Position numbers and translations under genes: made by a program
Part shown: piece by piece, positions 59,661 through 64,000 of the stretch
Numbering within the stretch: position 1 is the stretch's first letter
Layout: the number at the start of each line of letters is the position of its first letter
NCBI GenBank assembly: GCA_002500505.1
Contig: DLRM01000007.1
Location: 42,128 to 106,127, forward strand
From: Planctomycetes bacterium UBA7888
Lineage (GTDB): Bacteria > Planctomycetota > UBA1135
Length of the DNA stretch: 64,000 nt
Reading direction: 5' to 3'
The notes under the pieces: model-generated
Database searches by the model: none
Told to the model about the DNA's origin: nothing
What the model saw: the letters and a program-made list of their open reading frames with translations, nothing else

Positions 59661-62241
59661 GCGGCTCCTTCCTTTCCTTTGTCTACTCCTTCCGGCTTGT
59701 AGCCTATCCTCCGGGACGGCGGCCCCTTTTCTCCCCCCTCCCACGGAGCATCGTCTCGACCCCGGCTATGAGGCTCAGAACAAAAGTGCCCGAAAAGCAT
59801 GGCAAGCGGCCATGCACCGAGCTGAAGCGGGCCTCGACTGGAAATCTATCGAGAGGCAAAACGGTTTGGATGCAATGGCGCGACGGCAAGGGCCTGGCGG
59901 CAGACAAAGCCCCGTCCCGGGTTCTTGGAGAGAGCTGGGCTCGCGAAATCAAGCAGGACGCATGCACTCCAGTGTTCTCGTAAATGGTTCAACGCTTTAC
60001 AGCGGCTCCAGCCTTGGAGGTATTTGGCGCGGCACACGAGATGGGCAAAACTGGACCCCCCTTGGGGACAATCTTTGGGGTGGTGGAAAAGTAATCGTCG
60101 TCGTCCCCGGGCAAGGAGGCGCCAATGATGTCATTCTTCGCCTTCAATCCAACGAAGTGCATCGTTCAGACAATCTTGGCCAAACTTGGGCTCTTGTCCA
60201 AAATGGGCTCACCAATATTAGTTCGCTGGGTTCTCTTTTACTGATGGACAACGGTGATGTCCTCCTTGTTGGCAGAGACAATGGTGTGTCCATCGGTGGA
60301 TGGGGAATTTTCGCAAGCACCGACGCCGGCGCCAGTTTCTCTTTGCGATACGACCTTGGAACTGGTGGCAATGGGAAGCTACAAAAGCATCGCACGCTCC
60401 CTGGCCGCTTGCTCATGCTCCAAAGAGATCAGCTTTTCACTTCTCATGATTACGGCTTGAACTTTTCCCCTTCGGGCTCTCCCATGCCAGTTTCTCTTTC
60501 GGGCTCCCGTGTACGAATTTCAGAAGCAACAAACCCTCTTACGGTTTATGTCATGGGAAAAGATAATGGAACGACAGAGCTCTGGAGGTCACCGGATGCC
60601 GGTGCAACTTGGAACCATGTACACACGCCTCAAGAATGGTGGAGTTCCTTTGAAGTCTCCATTCACAATCCTGATTTAGTCACTTGGGGTGGTGTGGAAT
60701 GTTGGGTTTCCCGAAATGGCGGTGCTTCCGCACAGGTTGTGAACTCTTGGGGTTCCTACTACGGAAACCCCGCGGGCTGCCTCCACGCTGACATTCAAAG
60801 TCTCAAGTGTTACCCGGACCCGGGCAGTTCGACCGGAGAAGTTTGGTACATCGGCACTGATGGCGGCGTGTACGACAGTAGTGATCAACTTCAAAGCGTT
60901 CGAAACCTTTCGTTGGATAGTCTAGGGGTCAGTCAGTACTACACCACCTTCACGAGCCTTCGTCGTCCCGATCTCGTCCTCGCAGGGTCTCAAGACCAAG
61001 GCTACCAAAGAGCAGAGCTTGGAACTCCAAGCGGTGGTGGACCGTGGGCGGATTTCGATCAACTCATTAGTGGGGACTATGGACATGCATCCTCCTACAA
61101 CGGAACGCACGACATGGTTTTCTCTCCCTATCCAGGATTTGTTTTGGTTCAGGATGGCGAGGACAACCCCGCTCTAGTCGCTTACGAAGATTTCCCATCA
61201 GGCTCGAACCCTCTCTGGCTTCCACCCGTGGTGGCCGACCCAGACTATCGGACGGCTTTTTTCCTTTGCGCCGATGATGCCATATGGCGCTGCAAAAGAC
61301 AGGGTATGTGGAGTTGGAATTGGACCGTTCATAGCACGACCTCTTTTGGTGGAAAAACTGTGTCCGCATTGCGTTTCTCCCCACTGGACTCGCAACTCGC
61401 TTGGGCCGCCACTACAGATGGAACCCTTTGGTACTCCACAGATCATGCCGTCACCTGGCAACAGTCCACGACAACTGGACCTGGTTCACACTACTTTTAC
61501 GGCACGGCAATTTGGTGTTCTCGTACTAATCCCGATGAAGTCTGGGTCGGTGGTTCCGGCTATTCCACTTCACCGGTTTGGAGAAGTCTCGATGGCGGAA
61601 CAACCTTCCAGGCTGAGAGCAATGGCTTGCCCTCGACTTTGGTTTATAGCCTTTGCGAATCTCCAGACCAATCTGGAAGAATGTTTTGTGGCACGGAAAC
61701 CAATGCGTGGTCTTGGGACCCTTCCACATCCACCTGGGAAGACCTCACCACAACGGGTGCCCCGTTAACCACATATTGGTCGGTAGAATCCATTCGCGAA
61801 ACGAACACGATTCGCTTTGGGACTTATGGGCGTGGAATTTGGGATTACGAACTCGACACGCCAGGTTCCTTTCCTTACGGTCAGCTGCGCGGTGATGCCA
61901 ATATTGTGAAGCTAGACAGTTCCGAGACCCCGACCTTGGGAAATAACTTCACTGTTTCCATTTCTGAGGCCCCCGCACTAGCTTCCGGCTGGTTCCTTGT
62001 GTCTCGCGAGCGACAAGATGTTTCCCAGTCAGGCGGCAGCCTGCTTATTAACGACTCTAAAACCGTCATTCAAGCACCTATCAAAGCAAACCTCCAGGGT
62101 GAGGTCAGCTTTTCAGGAAATGTTCCCAGCAAGCCTTCCTTTGCTGGCTCGGAATGGTTTGCTCAGGCTTTCTTTAAGGATTCCTCGCAAACTGGAGGTT
62201 GGGCTATGTCGAACGGACTCCAAATAGTCGTCGGACCATAG
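59659..62241 (+). CDS. secreted sortilin/BNR-repeat beta-propeller lipoprotein
   Basis: An 860-residue exported protein with signal MRLLPFLCLLLPACSLSSG (lipobox Cys14). After a polar segment, residues about 90-740 form a beta-propeller with BNR/Asp-box repeats of the S-x-D-x-G-x-T-W type (SDNLGQTWALVQ, SPDAGATWNHV, STDHAVTWQQS, SLDGGTTFQAES), as in VPS10/sortilin-like and photosynthesis-stability HCF136-like proteins. A further C-terminal domain from about 745 (GQLRGDANIVKLDSSETPTLG to SNGLQIVVGP) looks like a small beta module. No catalytic residue set is evident; binding or scaffolding at the cell surface is most likely. Confidence 0.85.
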   Translation: MRLLPFLCLLLPACSLSSGTAAPFLPPPTEHRLDPGYEAQNKSARKAWQAAMHRAEAGLDWKSIERQNGLDAMARRQGPGGRQSPVPGSWRELGSRNQAGRMHSSVLVNGSTLYSGSSLGGIWRGTRDGQNWTPLGDNLWGGGKVIVVVPGQGGANDVILRLQSNEVHRSDNLGQTWALVQNGLTNISSLGSLLLMDNGDVLLVGRDNGVSIGGWGIFASTDAGASFSLRYDLGTGGNGKLQKHRTLPGRLLMLQRDQLFTSHDYGLNFSPSGSPMPVSLSGSRVRISEATNPLTVYVMGKDNGTTELWRSPDAGATWNHVHTPQEWWSSFEVSIHNPDLVTWGGVECWVSRNGGASAQVVNSWGSYYGNPAGCLHADIQSLKCYPDPGSSTGEVWYIGTDGGVYDSSDQLQSVRNLSLDSLGVSQYYTTFTSLRRPDLVLAGSQDQGYQRAELGTPSGGGPWADFDQLISGDYGHASSYNGTHDMVFSPYPGFVLVQDGEDNPALVAYEDFPSGSNPLWLPPVVADPDYRTAFFLCADDAIWRCKRQGMWSWNWTVHSTTSFGGKTVSALRFSPLDSQLAWAATTDGTLWYSTDHAVTWQQSTTTGPGSHYFYGTAIWCSRTNPDEVWVGGSGYSTSPVWRSLDGGTTFQAESNGLPSTLVYSLCESPDQSGRMFCGTETNAWSWDPSTSTWEDLTTTGAPLTTYWSVESIRETNTIRFGTYGRGIWDYELDTPGSFPYGQLRGDANIVKLDSSETPTLGNNFTVSISEAPALASGWFLVSRERQDVSQSGGSLLINDSKTVIQAPIKANLQGEVSFSGNVPSKPSFAGSEWFAQAFFKDSSQTGGWAMSNGLQIVVGP

Positions 62242-62273
62242 GTTTTGGCATTGGACTAAACTGAGGGAACGCC

Positions 62274-63470
62274 ATGCCCTCCTCCCCCTACAAAAAATCA
62301 ACTTTCCCGGTCGTCCAACTCGTCAAATGGCCGCGAGGCTTGCGCGTTTTCCAAAAGGACATCGATCAAGCCCCGAAGGGTCTTGAGATTGGGGACCAGG
62401 TTGAAGTCCTCGACCGCGCAGGGAACTCCTGTGGGTTCGGTGTTTGGCACCCCTCTTCCATGATTGCGGTTCGAATTCTCCGCACGGATGCCCCCTTTGA
62501 TGATGATTGGATCCGTGGCTGTGCTTTGGCAGCCATTAACCGACGCCGTGCAGCAAATGTCAACTTGAACGAACCGTGCCGAATCATTCATGCGGAATCC
62601 GACGACCTTCCCGCTCTCATTGTAGACCGATTTGACGACACGCTTTGCGCCGAGCTTTACTCCGAAACGGCGGTCCATCTTTGGGATACCATCTCTCCTA
62701 TTCTTCACAAAGAGCTGGGAACCCAGCACCATTTGTTGCGATTCGATGAAAAATCAGCCCGGGCTGAAAATGCTCAGCCCTTGGAGCTGCGCTCCAATTC
62801 TTGCCCCAACCTTCTAAAGATTTCTGAGAATGGTATTCGTTATGAAGTGGACTTGCGAGACGGTCACAAGACAGGTTTCTTTTGCGACCAACGTCTGAAT
62901 CGTCAAAAAATACGGGCCGAAGTCGAACGAGTCATCGCCACGAAGGGCCATTGTTCCGTTTTGGACATTTGCACCTACACCGGCGGTTTTGCACTTGCAG
63001 CCGCCGTGGGTGGGGCGACCGAAGTCCAGGGAGTGGACTTGGACGAAAAAGCTATCGCAGTGGCAAAACGGAATGCGAACCTCAATCAAACAACCAAAGT
63101 GCGTTTCACGCACTCGGATGCTTTCCCATGGCTTCGACAGGCTTTTGAAAATGGGAGCCGATTTGACATTGTTATCGTGGACCCCCCTAAGTTCATCCCC
63201 AATCGAAGCAAATGGGATGAAGGCATTGCAAAGTACCACGACCTCAACAAGGTCGCGGCTCCTCTCCTAGAGGAGGGTGGGCTCATGCTGACATGCTCTT
63301 GCTCAGGCTTACTCCCTATGTCCGATTTTCAGGAGAAGGTTCGCCAGGCCACAAAGCGCCTAGGGCGCCCCTTGCGTATTGAGGCGGCAACAGGGGCGGG
63401 CCCCGATCACCCCGTACGCTTGGACTTCCCCGAAGGCGCCTATCTCAAAGCTCTCTGGCTTCGAGGCTAA
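62274..63470 (+). CDS. class I SAM-dependent rRNA methyltransferase (RlmI-like)
   Basis: A 398-residue protein. The N-terminal PUA-like domain (KWPRGLRVFQKDIDQAP to GFGVWHPSSMIAVRIL) is followed by an EEHD-like middle region (IVDRFDDTLCAELYSET) and a Rossmann methyltransferase domain. The latter has DLRDGHKTGFFCDQRLNR, ILDICTYTGGFALAAA (motif I, here VLDICTYTGGF), GVDLDEKAIAVAKRNANLN, VDPPKF and TCSCSGLL with the catalytic-type Cys. RlmI methylates C1962 of 23S rRNA; the target here is inferred from the family. It follows the sortilin-like gene by 32 bases. Confidence 0.9.
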   Translation: MPSSPYKKSTFPVVQLVKWPRGLRVFQKDIDQAPKGLEIGDQVEVLDRAGNSCGFGVWHPSSMIAVRILRTDAPFDDDWIRGCALAAINRRRAANVNLNEPCRIIHAESDDLPALIVDRFDDTLCAELYSETAVHLWDTISPILHKELGTQHHLLRFDEKSARAENAQPLELRSNSCPNLLKISENGIRYEVDLRDGHKTGFFCDQRLNRQKIRAEVERVIATKGHCSVLDICTYTGGFALAAAVGGATEVQGVDLDEKAIAVAKRNANLNQTTKVRFTHSDAFPWLRQAFENGSRFDIVIVDPPKFIPNRSKWDEGIAKYHDLNKVAAPLLEEGGLMLTCSCSGLLPMSDFQEKVRQATKRLGRPLRIEAATGAGPDHPVRLDFPEGAYLKALWLRG

Positions 63471-63475
63471 CACTC

Positions 63476-63802
63476 TTAACGTGTCCTAGGTGTTAGCTGG
63501 GCAAGCTGTCGCTCAGAGCTACTCAACTGTCCATCCAAAGCCTCGACGAGGGATTCCAGGGAATCCACACGAACCCGAGAGGCATTGTAATTGGCTTCAA
63601 GCTGATCTCGAAACCCCCGAGCGTCTTCCAGCTCAAGTTGCCGCCGACTCAGCTCACCCTCCACCCAATCGCGCTGGTCGTGCAGCTCTTCCAAGAACTC
63701 AGCCTGGGTAAGCCCAAGGGCATTCGCAGTATTTAATGCTGCCGTGCAAGAAAGGTTAGTCGCAAAAACGAGTGTAAGAATCCAAGCCGTTGTTTTTTTC
63801 AT
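63476..63802 (-). CDS. small coiled-coil lipoprotein, function unknown
   Basis: A 108-residue protein. The ATG at 63802 has GGAGGG seven bases upstream. The signal peptide ends at LSCTAALN with lipobox Cys19. The mature part is one amphipathic coiled coil (FLEELHDQRDWVEGELSRRQLELEDARGFRD; VRVDSLESLVEALDGQLSSSERQLAQL) resembling Lpp-type murein lipoproteins in outline but not in sequence. Its stop lies five bases from the convergent methyltransferase stop. Confidence 0.75.
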   Translation of the reverse strand: MKKTTAWILTLVFATNLSCTAALNTANALGLTQAEFLEELHDQRDWVEGELSRRQLELEDARGFRDQLEANYNASRVRVDSLESLVEALDGQLSSSERQLAQLTPRTR

Positions 63803-63875
63803 GTTCTGCCCTCCCAAGGCATGAAGATGTCTGTCCCCCCTTCTGCGGGTGTGGAAACAAAGACTTTAGAAATTC

Positions 63876-64000
63876 TCAGCGTCCGGAAGCAGTGGTCAGG
63901 TACACCGCAAAGCTACCCAACCAGTGATCCCCTTCGTAAAAACCACTCGTTACATATTCAAGCCCCTTTTCGCAATGTTCGGCTGCCATCAAGCGGAGGG
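63876..64000 (-). CDS. DUF2891 protein, C-terminal fragment (5' end off window)
   Basis: The minus strand from the window edge gives 41 codons ending at a TGA at 63876-63878. The peptide contains AAEHCEKGLEYV and GFYEGDHWLGSFAVYLTT, matching the C-terminal GGHWLGSFAVYLLT-type element of the DUF2891 family, an alpha-alpha barrel of unknown activity. The start lies beyond position 64000. Confidence 0.6.
   Translation of the reverse strand, partial: LRLMAAEHCEKGLEYVTSGFYEGDHWLGSFAVYLTTASGR

Noticed and set aside
59597..59744. N-terminal extension of the unknown gene beyond the ATG at 59660
   Set aside because: It would overlap more of the sortilin-like signal peptide, and its extra residues are Arg/Gly-rich without a pattern.
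1..64000. CRISPR arrays, insertion sequences, prophage or plasmid genes
   Set aside because: No regularly spaced repeats, transposase motifs, phage structural genes or partition genes were seen on either strand.

Overview
This 64 kb window is a compact bacterial chromosome segment, with mid-50s percent GC by eye, about 60 protein genes, one tRNA, no rRNA, no insertion sequence and no CRISPR array. Once start codons are corrected, no stretch over 300 bases lacks a gene. The gene set suggests a Gram-negative planctomycete-like bacterium (Planctomycetota). The evidence is several DUF1573 lipoproteins, a short helix-turn-helix protein tethered to the membrane, a large secreted sortilin/BNR-repeat lipoprotein with its own C-terminal domain, many lipobox-bearing proteins of unknown function, an LPS-kinase-like protein, type IV pilus ATPases and a bacterial tripeptidyl-peptidase-II-like protease. 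The phylum call is inference; no 16S is present.

Region by region. 0-4 kb (minus): glmU-prs-rplY-pth-rpsF, linking UDP-GlcNAc and PRPP synthesis to translation; rpsF runs off the left edge. 4.1-9.2 kb (plus): psd, a carboxymuconolactone-decarboxylase-like protein, an LplT-like transporter, a YkgJ-type cysteine-cluster protein and ettA, with a decayed FHA-domain remnant in between. 9.3-11.7 kb (minus): a crotonase, HMG-CoA lyase and an LPS-kinase-like protein. 11.9-14.4 kb (plus): two overlapping glutamate dehydrogenase genes, the second lacking catalytic lysines. 14.5-25.7 kb (minus): pabB-pabC, a secreted HEAT-like protein, two unknown envelope proteins, xseA-xseB-ispA-dxs-nadK and a sulfotransferase, mostly overlapping or nearly so.

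25.7-28.1 kb: xerC/D (plus), tRNA-Glu with its own promoter and terminator (minus), and a stand-alone EboE homologue. 28.2-51.1 kb (minus): a co-directional array of 19 genes with no gap above about 60 bases. It starts with three tandem DUF1573 lipoproteins, continues through type IV pilus genes (PilB-like, PilT, PilB-like, PilC), a sensor kinase, two CNNM transporters, a membrane HTH protein, an SUMF1-like lipoprotein, rsmA, dnaG, rpoD and a zinc-ribbon coiled coil, and ends with the TPP-II-like protease and a strong hairpin terminator. 51.1-56.4 kb: a divergent lipoprotein (plus), then ftsQ-like, membrane protein, rplM-rpsI, yebC and a degenerate GGDEF protein (minus). 56.4-64 kb: a HelY/Ski2-like helicase, lipoproteins, the BNR/sortilin lipoprotein and an RlmI-like methyltransferase (mostly plus), ending with the C-terminus of a DUF2891 protein cut by the right edge.

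Most interesting are the glutamate dehydrogenase tandem, which looks like a catalytic subunit plus pseudoenzyme, and the translationally coupled DUF1573-pilus operon. Weaker leads are the degenerate GGDEF protein, the FHA remnant, the orphan EboE, and a site where an eboE terminator hairpin contains the -35 box of the tRNA-Glu promoter.
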